Positions 7,360 to 13,827 of a stretch of 19,958 bases of DNA are shown one piece after another. The number at the start of each line of letters is the position of its first letter. The stretch's first letter is position 1. The notes below the pieces were generated by a model. That model was not told where the DNA came from. It made no database searches and saw nothing but the letters and a program-made list of their open reading frames with translations. Source of the DNA: Colwellia sp. (GTDB lineage Bacteria > Pseudomonadota > Gammaproteobacteria > Enterobacterales > Alteromonadaceae); contig DPHE01000069.1 in NCBI GenBank assembly GCA_003521815.1, forward strand, positions 65,298-85,255. The letters are read 5' to 3'. A program made the position numbers and the translations under genes.

Positions 7360-8361
7360 ATGTTATCACTCTACCCTCCCATTGAGCCTTTTAAACATTA
7401 TCACCTAACCGTCACTAATGAGGCGCTATCTGGCGCACTGATGGATGATGACTCAACGGTAGAACATCATATTTATGTAGAGCAATGTGGTAACCCTTTA
7501 GGTATCCCTGTGGTGTTTTTACATGGGGGACCGGGATCTGGGTGTCGCCCATCACATCGATGTTTCTTTAACCCAAAGCTCTATCATATTATATTGTTTG
7601 ATCAACGAGGTTGTGGACGATCTCGCCCTTATGGCGCTTTAACACAAAATACAACAGCACATATTATTCAAGATATAGAGTCCATACGCCAACATATTGG
7701 CATTAAAAAGTGGTTAGTTTTTGGTGGTTCTTGGGGAGCTACGCTAGGTTTATATTATGCGCATCACTTTACTGAGCAGGTGTCAGGCTTAATATTACGA
7801 GGCGTTTTTCTTGCTCGACCACAGGATATTAATTGGGTTTATAGCCAAAATGGCGCGGATAAGTTTTTTCCTGAGGCGTGGAATAACTTAATTAAAGACT
7901 TACCGCTACTAAAACAAGCTCAACCATTATCTACCATCTATCAGCAGCTCACCAGTAATGACACTAAGGTATCAGATGATATTTTTAATAAATTACAACA
8001 CTGGGAAGCAAGTCTTGTCTATTGGCAAGAAACATTAAGTGTTGAAGAACACTCAATAGATGATTCCAAAAATGAAGACGATAAAATCCCCTCAATTATT
8101 CAACTGTATTATTCAATGAATCAATGTTTTATTACCCAAGAGCCTTTACTTGAACTTATCGATACTATGCGACACATACCAACACAAATAATTCATGGAC
8201 GCTATGATATGGTGTGTCCACTTGCACAAGCATGGCAATTAAAACAGCACTGGCCTGAAGCTGAATTATCAATCATTGAAATGGCAGGACATGTCGCAAA
8301 TGAACCCAAAATCATTGATGCTTTAGTAAAGGCAACTGACAATTTTACTACGCTATGTTAG
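7360..8361 (+). CDS. pip: Proline iminopeptidase-like alpha/beta hydrolase
   Basis: A 333-aa cytoplasmic peptidase of family S33 that removes N-terminal proline from peptides. The oxyanion-hole motif is HGGPGSG from residue 55, then 'LFDQRGCGRSRPYG' (79-92), the nucleophile elbow GGSWG with Ser124, and candidate Asp283 (GRYDMVCP) and His311 (GHVANEP) completing the triad. It is slightly longer than usual because of an acidic insert around 225-243 (SVEEHSIDDSKNEDDK). It begins 24 bp after the permease gene and shares its operon, upstream of the PQQ genes. That placement makes it a candidate trimmer of the PqqA leader or fragments, as peptidases are found in other pqq loci, but it may simply be a housekeeping gene. 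Confidence 0.88.
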   Translation: MLSLYPPIEPFKHYHLTVTNEALSGALMDDDSTVEHHIYVEQCGNPLGIPVVFLHGGPGSGCRPSHRCFFNPKLYHIILFDQRGCGRSRPYGALTQNTTAHIIQDIESIRQHIGIKKWLVFGGSWGATLGLYYAHHFTEQVSGLILRGVFLARPQDINWVYSQNGADKFFPEAWNNLIKDLPLLKQAQPLSTIYQQLTSNDTKVSDDIFNKLQHWEASLVYWQETLSVEEHSIDDSKNEDDKIPSIIQLYYSMNQCFITQEPLLELIDTMRHIPTQIIHGRYDMVCPLAQAWQLKQHWPEAELSIIEMAGHVANEPKIIDALVKATDNFTTLC

Positions 8362-8394
8362 CTAAAATGTCTCTAATACAAACTGTTTTTAGTT

Positions 8395-8418
8395 TCACTG
8401 ATTTTTTAAAATCAGTGA
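8395..8418 (+). terminator. Hairpin after pip, probable terminator
   Basis: An 11-bp perfect inverted repeat: TCACTGATTTT at 8395-8405 and AAAATCAGTGA at 8408-8418, with the A/T-rich centre acting as the loop. It lies 33 bp after the pip stop. No long T run follows (only TTATAC), so it is a weak intrinsic terminator or an RNA-stabilising hairpin ending the ABC-pip operon. Confidence 0.5.
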
Positions 8419-8451
8419 TTATACAGATTCATTAGGCGCGCAGAGGTTTTA

Positions 8452-9035
8452 GTGACAAAAATAGAATGTGGTGAGCAATATTTTGAAGGCTCTTTCAATA
8501 AACAAGTAGTTCAATCTTTGGAAATTATTGACTCAGAGTTTGAAGATTGTGAATTCAATGACTGTGACTTCTTATCCACTATTTTTGAAGGGTGTAAATT
8601 TTTAAATTGCTCTTTTACTAGGTGTAATCTGAGCTTAATTAAAATCCCAAACTCACGTTTTTTGAAGTGGAATTTGTAGATTGTAAATTAGTCGGTATTG
8701 ACTGGACAAGAGCATACTGGCCTACTTATTACATTGATTCAGAACTTAAGTTTAGTCGATGCATCCTTAACGATTCTTCGTTTTTTCGCTTGACGTTGAA
8801 TGAATTAACATTAGATGGGTGTAAACTACATGAAGTAGACTTCAGAGAAGGTGATTTCTCAAATTCATCAATGCTTAACTCTGATTTTACAAATAGTTTA
8901 TTCATGAAAACAAATTTACAAAATGTAGATTTTACCAAATCATACAATTTTGCTATCAATATTTTGGAAAATAAAAAACACGTACCATTTACTACATTTC
9001 GCTTTGATTTTTATTACTTTAGTGTGTTATTTTAG
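8452..9035 (+). pseudogene. Frameshifted pentapeptide-repeat protein (Qnr/McbG-like)
   Basis: Two adjacent reading frames together make one pentapeptide-repeat protein of about 194 aa. The first part starts at GTG 8452 after an AGAGG ribosome site and stops at 8677-8679. The second continues one frame over, from the T run to 9035. The repeats (A/C-D/N-F/L-x-x) are clear: 'SEFEDCEFNDCDF', 'CKFLNCSF' and 'NLSLIKIPNSRF', then 'CKLHEVDFREGDF' and 'SDFTNSLFMKTNLQNVDF'. The break lies in a six-T run at 8658-8663. One extra T would give a smooth join, FFEVEFVDCKLVG. The last 20 residues also look unlike the family's usual end, so decay may have begun there too. Relatives mimic DNA and protect gyrase, but that function is not shown here. 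A sequencing error or slippage at the T run is the alternative. Confidence 0.75.
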
Positions 9036-9071
9036 CCACATAGTCCGGCATTCCAATCAGGTAATTTAGTT

Positions 9072-9347
9072 ATGCATCCTATTTTGATTTTTTTAATCTT
9101 GTTTTATTTAGTTGCTTTTGTTTATGACAAAACAATTGATAAGGAGATTAACAATAATAAAATATTAGCGACAAAGTTAATCGATTTTAAATTTTTTAAT
9201 TCATTTCAATCACGACCTAAAGCTCTCTATTCGGCCCTAAGCTTTCAGTTTTTTGGCGTCTCGATTAGTTTAAATATTATTGGTAGTGTATTTTCTTTAA
9301 TGATGTATTTCGGTTTGATATCGGGTATTTACTTTCTAGCTCAATAG
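9072..9347 (+). CDS. Small hypothetical membrane protein
   Basis: A 91-aa protein I do not recognise. A hydrophobic helix at about residues 2-18 and a longer hydrophobic stretch at about 56-89 frame a charged middle (DKTIDKEINNNK, then SFQSRPKAL). This suggests two or three membrane passes with a small cytoplasmic loop. An AGG lies about 11 nt before the ATG, a poor ribosome site. It follows the broken pentapeptide gene by 36 bp and could have been co-transcribed with it. Codon use resembles the neighbours. Reality of the gene is moderately supported by length and the coherent membrane pattern. Confidence 0.55.
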   Translation: MHPILIFLILFYLVAFVYDKTIDKEINNNKILATKLIDFKFFNSFQSRPKALYSALSFQFFGVSISLNIIGSVFSLMMYFGLISGIYFLAQ

Positions 9348-9384
9348 TTCGGTGATTATTCACCTAACCATTTATTTGGAAAGT

Positions 9385-9495
9385 ATGAAGCTATATCAAC
9401 CTTTAGATGACGAGGAAATATCAAGAACTATCTATCAATTTTTTGCAAACATCAAGCAATTAAATAACACTCATAAATTCTACTGCAACGCTTAA
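9385..9495 (+). CDS. Possible 36-aa ORF
   Basis: A short frame beginning MKLYQPLDDEEISRTIYQFF and ending at TAA 9493-9495. The composition looks protein-like (acidic N-terminal part, then a possible amphipathic helix), but I recognise no family. The purine-rich GGAAAG lies only one base from the ATG, too close for a normal ribosome site. It may be the remnant of a longer gene. Confidence 0.25.
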   Translation: MKLYQPLDDEEISRTIYQFFANIKQLNNTHKFYCNA

Positions 9496-9551
9496 GCACT
9501 AGATTTATATTGTCTACAATAACGTACTTTTATTTACATCAGGTGACTAAC

Positions 9552-9800
9552 ATGAACGACACTACATCGCTACCCGCTATACCAAACCGTCTTTCGGGTA
9601 ATTCCCGTAGCCCTTATCATGTAGCAGAAATTTTCGAACACAACATTGGCATTCGACTAAATGGCAAAGAGCGTAACGATGTTGAGGAATATTGTATCAG
9701 TGAAGGTTGGGTAAAAATAGCTTCTCCTAAGGCATTAGACCGTCGGGGGCAACCACTTCTGATGACGTTAAAAGGAACTGTTGAAGCCTATTATAGTTAA
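9552..9800 (+). CDS. DUF3297 family protein
   Basis: An 82-aa cytoplasmic protein of the conserved DUF3297 family. The family pattern is plain: 'MNDTTSLPAIPNRLS', 'SPYHVAEIFEHNIGIRLNG', 'ERNDVEEYCISEGWVK' and 'DRRGQPLLMTLKGTVEAYY'. Function is unknown. I chose the ATG at 9552 because AGGTGA at 9541-9546 is spaced correctly and the protein then has the family's usual length of about 80; a longer version from a TTG at 9510 adds 14 residues with no support. It stands alone, with no gene for 465 bases downstream until pqqA. Confidence 0.85.
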   Translation: MNDTTSLPAIPNRLSGNSRSPYHVAEIFEHNIGIRLNGKERNDVEEYCISEGWVKIASPKALDRRGQPLLMTLKGTVEAYYS

Positions 9801-10265
9801 GTGGATTAAGACAGCATTAACCCTAACCTTTGCCCACTGTACAATAAAAAGTAATCATTGTGGGCATGTCTCTTCTTCTGATTTATACAAAAATGGTTGG
9901 TGCAGTAATCAAGTAATACAGTTTCCCATAACGTTATTGAAAAAAACCAAGGTCCTCTACATTAGAAACATTATATGCAAAACTTGTGTTTTACTTCATA
10001 ATTAAATTGGTATCAGTATTATTAAACTTGATTACTTATTTTTAGTTAGATGATCATAATACCTCTCAGCTGCGAAGTATAAGAGCACAGAGTGTACTTA
10101 AAAATCACATCCCCAATCGATTAGAATTTATTCATGCCTGCGCCCCATATTTTTCCATCTAAAGTAGGATATTTTATTAAATGAAAATTAAATATAGTTA
10201 AAGGGTGCTTAGTAAAAGGTAAGCTATACAGTAAATCATTATTATTAACCAGCGAGGAATATATT
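9801..10265. other. Intergenic stretch before pqqA
   Basis: 465 bases with no convincing gene. It holds a weak hairpin (TGCCCAC at 9831-9837 and GTGGGCA at 9860-9866) that could end the DUF3297 transcript, and presumably the pqqA promoter. I found no well-spaced -35/-10 pair. At 10156-10168 CATCTAAAGTAGG loosely resembles part of the dyad motif seen at 1969 and 3410, about 100 bp before the pqqA ATG. The match needs a gap and is weak. Confidence 0.4.
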
Positions 10266-10337
10266 ATGTGGATTAAACCAAACTTCGAAGAAATGCGTTT
10301 AGGTTTTGAAGTAACTCTGTACATCAGCAATCGTTAA
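10266..10337 (+). CDS. pqqA: PqqA, PQQ precursor peptide
   Basis: A 23-codon gene, the normal length for the family. The encoded peptide starts MWIKPNFEEMRLG and ends LYISNR, almost the textbook PqqA. The two residues that become PQQ are Glu15 and Tyr19 within E-V-T-L-Y. PqqE links their side chains while PqqD holds the peptide, then peptidases release the fragment. A GAGGA ribosome site at 10254-10258 sits 7 nt before the ATG. The gene is so short that automatic callers often miss it. It is separated from pqqB by 318 bp, an unusually long gap for a pqq operon, and a strong hairpin lies in that gap. Confidence 0.97.
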   Translation: MWIKPNFEEMRLGFEVTLYISNR

Positions 10338-10370
10338 TTTTTTATCATTAAGAATAAATTAATATGCATA

Positions 10371-10413
10371 AATTACCTCAGTTATAATCAATGCCTAACA
10401 TACTGAGGTAATT
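10371..10413 (+). terminator. Perfect hairpin between pqqA and pqqB (attenuator or processing element)
   Basis: AATTACCTCAGT at 10371-10382 is the exact reverse complement of 10402-10413, with a 19-base loop. It lies 33 bp after the pqqA stop. No T run follows (ATACCCA), so it is probably not a full terminator. A partial terminator or a hairpin protecting the pqqA 3' end would make pqqA more abundant than pqqBCDE, as reported for pqq operons in other bacteria. Confidence 0.5.
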
Positions 10414-10484
10414 ATACCCATAAAACTAACCAAGTGATCTTTCTAAATAGTCTAAATCGCCAATATCATTGTAGCTTTAAATCA

Positions 10485-10500
10485 CAATAGCTAGCTATTG
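10485..10500. repeat. 16-bp perfect palindrome upstream of pqqB
   Basis: CAATAGCTAGCTATTG is fully self-complementary and has no loop, so it suits a DNA-binding dimer better than an RNA hairpin. It lies 155 bp before the pqqB start. It could be an operator for an internal promoter; no regulator is identified. Confidence 0.3.
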
Positions 10501-10616
10501 CACTATCAAGCGACTTGCTATTAAACATTTATTACTATTAAAATTAATTCCATTAATCAATGACTTTATTTAATGGGTATTAGTTGTCACTCGTTAATTT
10601 CTTACTCCCCTTTTGT

Positions 10617-10657
10617 CTTGATTTTGAGGCACATATCCTGATTTCGAGGCACCATAT
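10617..10657 (+). repeat. Tandem near-duplication over the pqqB ribosome site
   Basis: Copy 1 (10617-10636) and copy 2 (10637-10657) share CxTGATTTxGAGGCA and CATAT, with two substitutions and a one-base insertion. Each carries a GAGG, but only copy 2 is followed at the right distance by an ATG. This looks like a small slippage duplication of the translation start region. Confidence 0.6.
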
Positions 10658-11573
10658 GAAAATTTTAGTTCTAGGCTCAGCTGCAGGTGGCGGATTTCCT
10701 CAATGGAATTGTCACTGCGCAAATTGTAAAGGCTTACGTGACGGTACAATAAAAGCCACAGCACGCACTCAGTCATCCATTGCCGTCAGCCCTAATGGAA
10801 AAGATTGGGTATTGATCAACGCATCTCCCGATATTCGTGAACAAATTAATAACTCTCCACAACTTTGGCCTGAGCAAGGGTCTCGCGGCACTAACATTCG
10901 TGCGGCAATTCTAACTGACAGCCAAATAGATCATACTACTGGGCTAATAACCCTACGTGAAGGACTACCACTTGATGTATATTGTAGTGATGTTGTCTAT
11001 GAAGACTTAACAAGTGGTTACCCATTATTTAATATGTTAAAACATTGGCATGGCGGCCTTAATTTTACTCAAATTGATACTAAAAAACGACCACCATTTA
11101 GTGTAAATGGTGTTGACGGTATTGAATTTGTTCCTGTTATTATTGAATCGAATGCGCCGCCTTATTCCCGCTATCGCGATAAAGTAGTAGATGGAAATAA
11201 TGTAGGTTTGAAAATTATTGATAAAAGTACTGGTAAGTATTTATTCTACTTACCTGGCATTGTAGAAAGTACGCCAGAAGTTGAGCGTATTTTGTCCAAA
11301 GCAAGTTGCGTACTTATTGACGGTACCTTATGGCTAGACGATGAAATGATTGCTCAAGGTGTTGGGACTAAATTAGGCTCAGAGATGGGTCATATGCCTG
11401 TCAATGGCGACTATGGTACGGTCGCGCTATTGAACAAATTTACAATAGATAGAAAAATTCTTATACATATTAATAACACTAACCCCATTTTAAATGAAGA
11501 ATCTCCTCAGCATCAATTTGTTTTAGACAATGGTGTAGAAATAGCCACTGATGGCATGGAAATAACGATTTAA
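10656..11573 (+). CDS. pqqB: PqqB, PQQ biosynthesis metallo-beta-lactamase-fold protein
   Basis: A 305-aa cytoplasmic protein of the metallo-beta-lactamase fold. PqqB acts late in PQQ synthesis, with evidence that it hydroxylates the tyrosine ring of the Glu-Tyr intermediate. The N-terminus 'MKILVLGSAAGGGFPQWNC' is the family signature, followed by a Cys-rich zinc loop (Cys19, Cys21, Cys24). The metal-site region reads TDSQIDHTTGL at about 88-98, a variant of the HxHxDH motif normal for PqqB. I chose the ATG at 10656 because it gives the family start and length, with GAGG 6 nt before it. A frame from TTG 10584 adds 24 residues without support. pqqC follows after 22 bp. Confidence 0.96.
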   Translation: MKILVLGSAAGGGFPQWNCHCANCKGLRDGTIKATARTQSSIAVSPNGKDWVLINASPDIREQINNSPQLWPEQGSRGTNIRAAILTDSQIDHTTGLITLREGLPLDVYCSDVVYEDLTSGYPLFNMLKHWHGGLNFTQIDTKKRPPFSVNGVDGIEFVPVIIESNAPPYSRYRDKVVDGNNVGLKIIDKSTGKYLFYLPGIVESTPEVERILSKASCVLIDGTLWLDDEMIAQGVGTKLGSEMGHMPVNGDYGTVALLNKFTIDRKILIHINNTNPILNEESPQHQFVLDNGVEIATDGMEITI

Positions 11574-11595
11574 TCTCACTTATAGGATGCATTTT

Positions 11596-12363
11596 ATGCA
11601 AGCTTGGACCAGAGAGCAGTTTGAACAGAAACTTAAAGACAAAGGTCAGCTATACCATATTCACCACCCTTTCCATATTGCGATGCATAAAGGTGAATGT
11701 AGCAAAGAAGAAATCAGAGGTTGGGTTGCTAATCGTTTTTATTATCAAGTAAATATACCAATTAAAGATGCGGCCATTATGGCGAATTGCCGCGACATAG
11801 AAACAAGGCGATTATGGGTTCAACGTATTCTAGATCACGATGGCAGTGTCGGTGAAAAAACATTAGGCGGTATTGAAGCTTGGCTACGTTTAGGTGAAGC
11901 GGTTGGCTTAGGCAGGCAAGACTTATTAGATGAAAAATTTGTTCTCCCTGGTGTCCGTTTTGCCGTAGATGCTTACGTTAACTTTGCTCGCAGAGCTAAT
12001 TGGCAACAAGCAGCCTGCTCATCATTAACAGAAATGTTTGCACCTGAAATACATCAAAGCCGTCTTAGTAGCTGGCCACAAAATTACCCGTGGATCAAAT
12101 CGGAAGGATTAGGATATTTTCAACAGCGTTTATCGCAAGCCCGTCGTGATGTAGAGCATGGTTTGCAAATAACCTTAGATCATTTTACTAGCCGTGAAGC
12201 CCAAGAAGAAGCCTTAAATCTTTTGCAATTTAAACTGGATATTCTTTGGAGCATGTTAGACTCAATGACATTGGCCTATCAACAAGGTAGAGCCCCTTAT
12301 CAAGCGATACTCGGCCAAGACGCAATTAATAACCCTATTTACCACAAAGGACTATTTAAGTGA
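11596..12363 (+). CDS. pqqC: PqqC, pyrroloquinoline-quinone synthase
   Basis: A 255-aa cofactor-free oxidase of the haem-oxygenase-like (TENA/THI-4) fold. It carries out the last step of PQQ synthesis, ring closure and eight-electron oxidation of the late intermediate with O2. Family motifs seen are 'YHIHHPFHIAMHKGE', 'GWVANRFYYQVNIPIKDAAIMANC', 'RILDHDG' and 'SSLTEMFAPEIH'. Two ATGs are possible. The upstream one (11587) overlaps the likely ribosome site AGGA at 11584-11587, while the ATG at 11596 lies 8 nt beyond it, so I use 11596. Either way the length is normal. The stop overlaps the GTG start of pqqD by four bases. Confidence 0.96.
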   Translation: MQAWTREQFEQKLKDKGQLYHIHHPFHIAMHKGECSKEEIRGWVANRFYYQVNIPIKDAAIMANCRDIETRRLWVQRILDHDGSVGEKTLGGIEAWLRLGEAVGLGRQDLLDEKFVLPGVRFAVDAYVNFARRANWQQAACSSLTEMFAPEIHQSRLSSWPQNYPWIKSEGLGYFQQRLSQARRDVEHGLQITLDHFTSREAQEEALNLLQFKLDILWSMLDSMTLAYQQGRAPYQAILGQDAINNPIYHKGLFK

Positions 12364-12656
12364 GCACACCAACAGCAGCGTCAACAATAAGCCCAACAAT
12401 GACACCATCACTTAACCCGATGTTCCGCTTTCAGTGGGAAAAAGCACAAGACTGCTTTGTACTATTATTTCCAGAAGGCATGGTTAAACTCAATGGCGGT
12501 GCTGGCGAAATTATGCAGCTTATTGATGGCAATAAAAACGTAGAGCAAATTACTGACTCACTACAAAGTAAATTCCCAGATGCTGGCAATTTAGCGCCTG
12601 ATGTAAATGAATTTATCACCACAGCAATTGAAAAGAAGTGGCTTTATCATGACTAA
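12360..12656 (+). CDS. pqqD: PqqD, PqqA-binding chaperone
   Basis: A 98-aa member of the RRE (RiPP recognition element) family. It binds PqqA and presents it to the radical SAM enzyme PqqE. Family features are 'MFRFQWEKAQDCFVLLFPEGMVKLNGGAGEI', 'LIDGNKNVEQI' and a C-terminal 'EFITTAIEKKWL'. The start is a GTG overlapping the pqqC stop (GTGA). A later ATG at 12399 would remove 13 Ser/Thr-rich residues and cannot be excluded. The 3' end overlaps pqqE by 8 bases, which fits the tight functional coupling of the two proteins. Confidence 0.94.
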   Translation: MSTPTAASTISPTMTPSLNPMFRFQWEKAQDCFVLLFPEGMVKLNGGAGEIMQLIDGNKNVEQITDSLQSKFPDAGNLAPDVNEFITTAIEKKWLYHD

Positions 12657-13827
12657 TCAACACGTAACCGACATATCAAAGCAAGACTCCACCTCCATCG
12701 TTGGTCCACCACTTTGGCTACTCGCGGAATTAACTTATGATTGTCCATTACATTGTCCTTATTGCTCAAACCCTACGCAATTAACCGAAACAAAAAACGA
12801 GTTGACCACACAGCAATGGTGTAAGGTATTTAGCGAAGCAAGAGACATGGGTGCGGTACAACTGGGTTTTTCTGGTGGTGAACCTTTATTACGCAAAGAT
12901 TTAGAAGAACTGGTCAAGCATTCTAGAGGATTAGGTTTTTATACCAATTTAATTACCTCTGGTATCGGTTTAACCGAAAAACGTATCGCTAAATTGAAAG
13001 AAGCAGGTTTAGATCATATTCAAATAAGTTTTCAAGGCGCTGATCCTGAATTAAATGATGCCATAGCAGGTCGTGGCAATGCCTACCAACAAAAATTCAA
13101 CATGGCTAAATCGGTTAAAGCCCAAGGTTATCCGATGGTGCTTAACTTTGTTTTATCCAAACAAAATCTCGATCAAATAGCGGATATTATGCGCCTGAGC
13201 TGTGAGCTTGATGCTGACTATGTTGAGTTAGCAACCGCACAGTATTATGGTTGGGCGTATGAAAACCGTGATCATTTATTACCGTCGCGAGAGCAGCTAG
13301 TTGAAGCAGAACGAATTGTTAATGAATTTAGAGATGAACAACAAGGCAAAGGGCCACATTTTATTTTTGTAACGCCTGATTATTTTGAAACTCGTCCAAA
13401 AGCGTGTATGAATGGCTGGGGATCGACCTTTTTAACTGTCACGCCAGATGGCTCGGCTTTGCCTTGTCACAGTGCAAAAATGCTACCACTGACTTTTCCC
13501 AACGTGAAAGACAAATCGATCGCTGATATATGGCAGAAAGATTTTTCTTTTGATTACTTTCGCGGTGATGATTGGATGCCACAACCGTGTAAAGGTTGTG
13601 ATGAAAAAGAAAAAGACTTTGGCGGTTGTCGTTGTCAGGCCTTTATGATGACTGGCGACATGCATAAAACAGATCCCGTCTGTAGTAAATCCGAAGATCA
13701 CCATTTAGTTCAACAAGCCATTGCAAGTGCAACTAATCCAACAAAAGAAATCGTCATGCGTGTGAACGAGAAAGCAATGAAGCATGCTAAAAATGCCAAG
13801 TTAAACATTGCACGTATAAAAGTATGA
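12649..13827 (+). CDS. pqqE: PqqE, radical SAM enzyme cross-linking PqqA
   Basis: A 392-aa radical SAM protein with a SPASM domain. It forms the C-C bond between Glu and Tyr of PqqA, the first step of PQQ synthesis. The SAM cluster motif is CxxxCxxC at Cys32, Cys36 and Cys39, and GGEP lies at 76-79. The C-terminal auxiliary clusters are supplied by Cys253, Cys273, Cys314, Cys317, Cys327, Cys329 and Cys345, the full family pattern. The ATG at 12649, inside the pqqD tail, is preferred over 12607, which would add 14 residues out of keeping with the family. The stop overlaps the next start as ATGA, so the peptidase is translationally coupled. Confidence 0.97.
   Translation: MTNQHVTDISKQDSTSIVGPPLWLLAELTYDCPLHCPYCSNPTQLTETKNELTTQQWCKVFSEARDMGAVQLGFSGGEPLLRKDLEELVKHSRGLGFYTNLITSGIGLTEKRIAKLKEAGLDHIQISFQGADPELNDAIAGRGNAYQQKFNMAKSVKAQGYPMVLNFVLSKQNLDQIADIMRLSCELDADYVELATAQYYGWAYENRDHLLPSREQLVEAERIVNEFRDEQQGKGPHFIFVTPDYFETRPKACMNGWGSTFLTVTPDGSALPCHSAKMLPLTFPNVKDKSIADIWQKDFSFDYFRGDDWMPQPCKGCDEKEKDFGGCRCQAFMMTGDMHKTDPVCSKSEDHHLVQQAIASATNPTKEIVMRVNEKAMKHAKNAKLNIARIKV

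Larger units (their letters stand above)
10338..10655. other. pqqA-pqqB intergenic region
   Basis: 318 bases without a gene. It contains a 12-bp perfect hairpin (10371-10413), a 16-bp perfect palindrome CAATAGCTAGCTATTG (10485-10500) and a tandem near-repeat carrying two GAGG ribosome-site-like elements just before pqqB (10617-10657). An internal promoter for pqqB-F is plausible but I see no clear hexamer pair. Confidence 0.5.

Noticed and set aside
8362..9071. Integron cassette boundaries around the pentapeptide gene
   Set aside because: Such genes occur in cassettes, but I see no attC-type core sites or paired arms.
9831..9866. Strong terminator after DUF3297
   Set aside because: The 7-bp stem has a 22-base loop and no T run; kept only as a weak hairpin in the intergenic note.
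9781..10005. 74-codon plus-strand frame after DUF3297
   Set aside because: It starts with a TTG inside the DUF3297 end, has no ribosome site and a low-complexity, Cys/Lys-rich composition with no recognisable fold.
10156..10168. Third copy of the dyad motif upstream of pqqA
   Set aside because: CATCTAAAGTAGG matches only with gaps and lacks the dyad arms, so it may be chance.
10121..10330. Minus-strand 69-codon frame opposite pqqA
   Set aside because: It is the complement of the pqqA region, with no family resemblance or ribosome site; pqqA on the other strand explains the stretch.
10584..10655. Longer pqqB start
   Set aside because: It begins with TTG, lacks a ribosome site and adds residues before the family's invariant N-terminus.
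12607..12648. Longer pqqE start inside pqqD
   Set aside because: It would add 14 residues unlike any PqqE; the ATG at 12649 gives the normal N-terminus.
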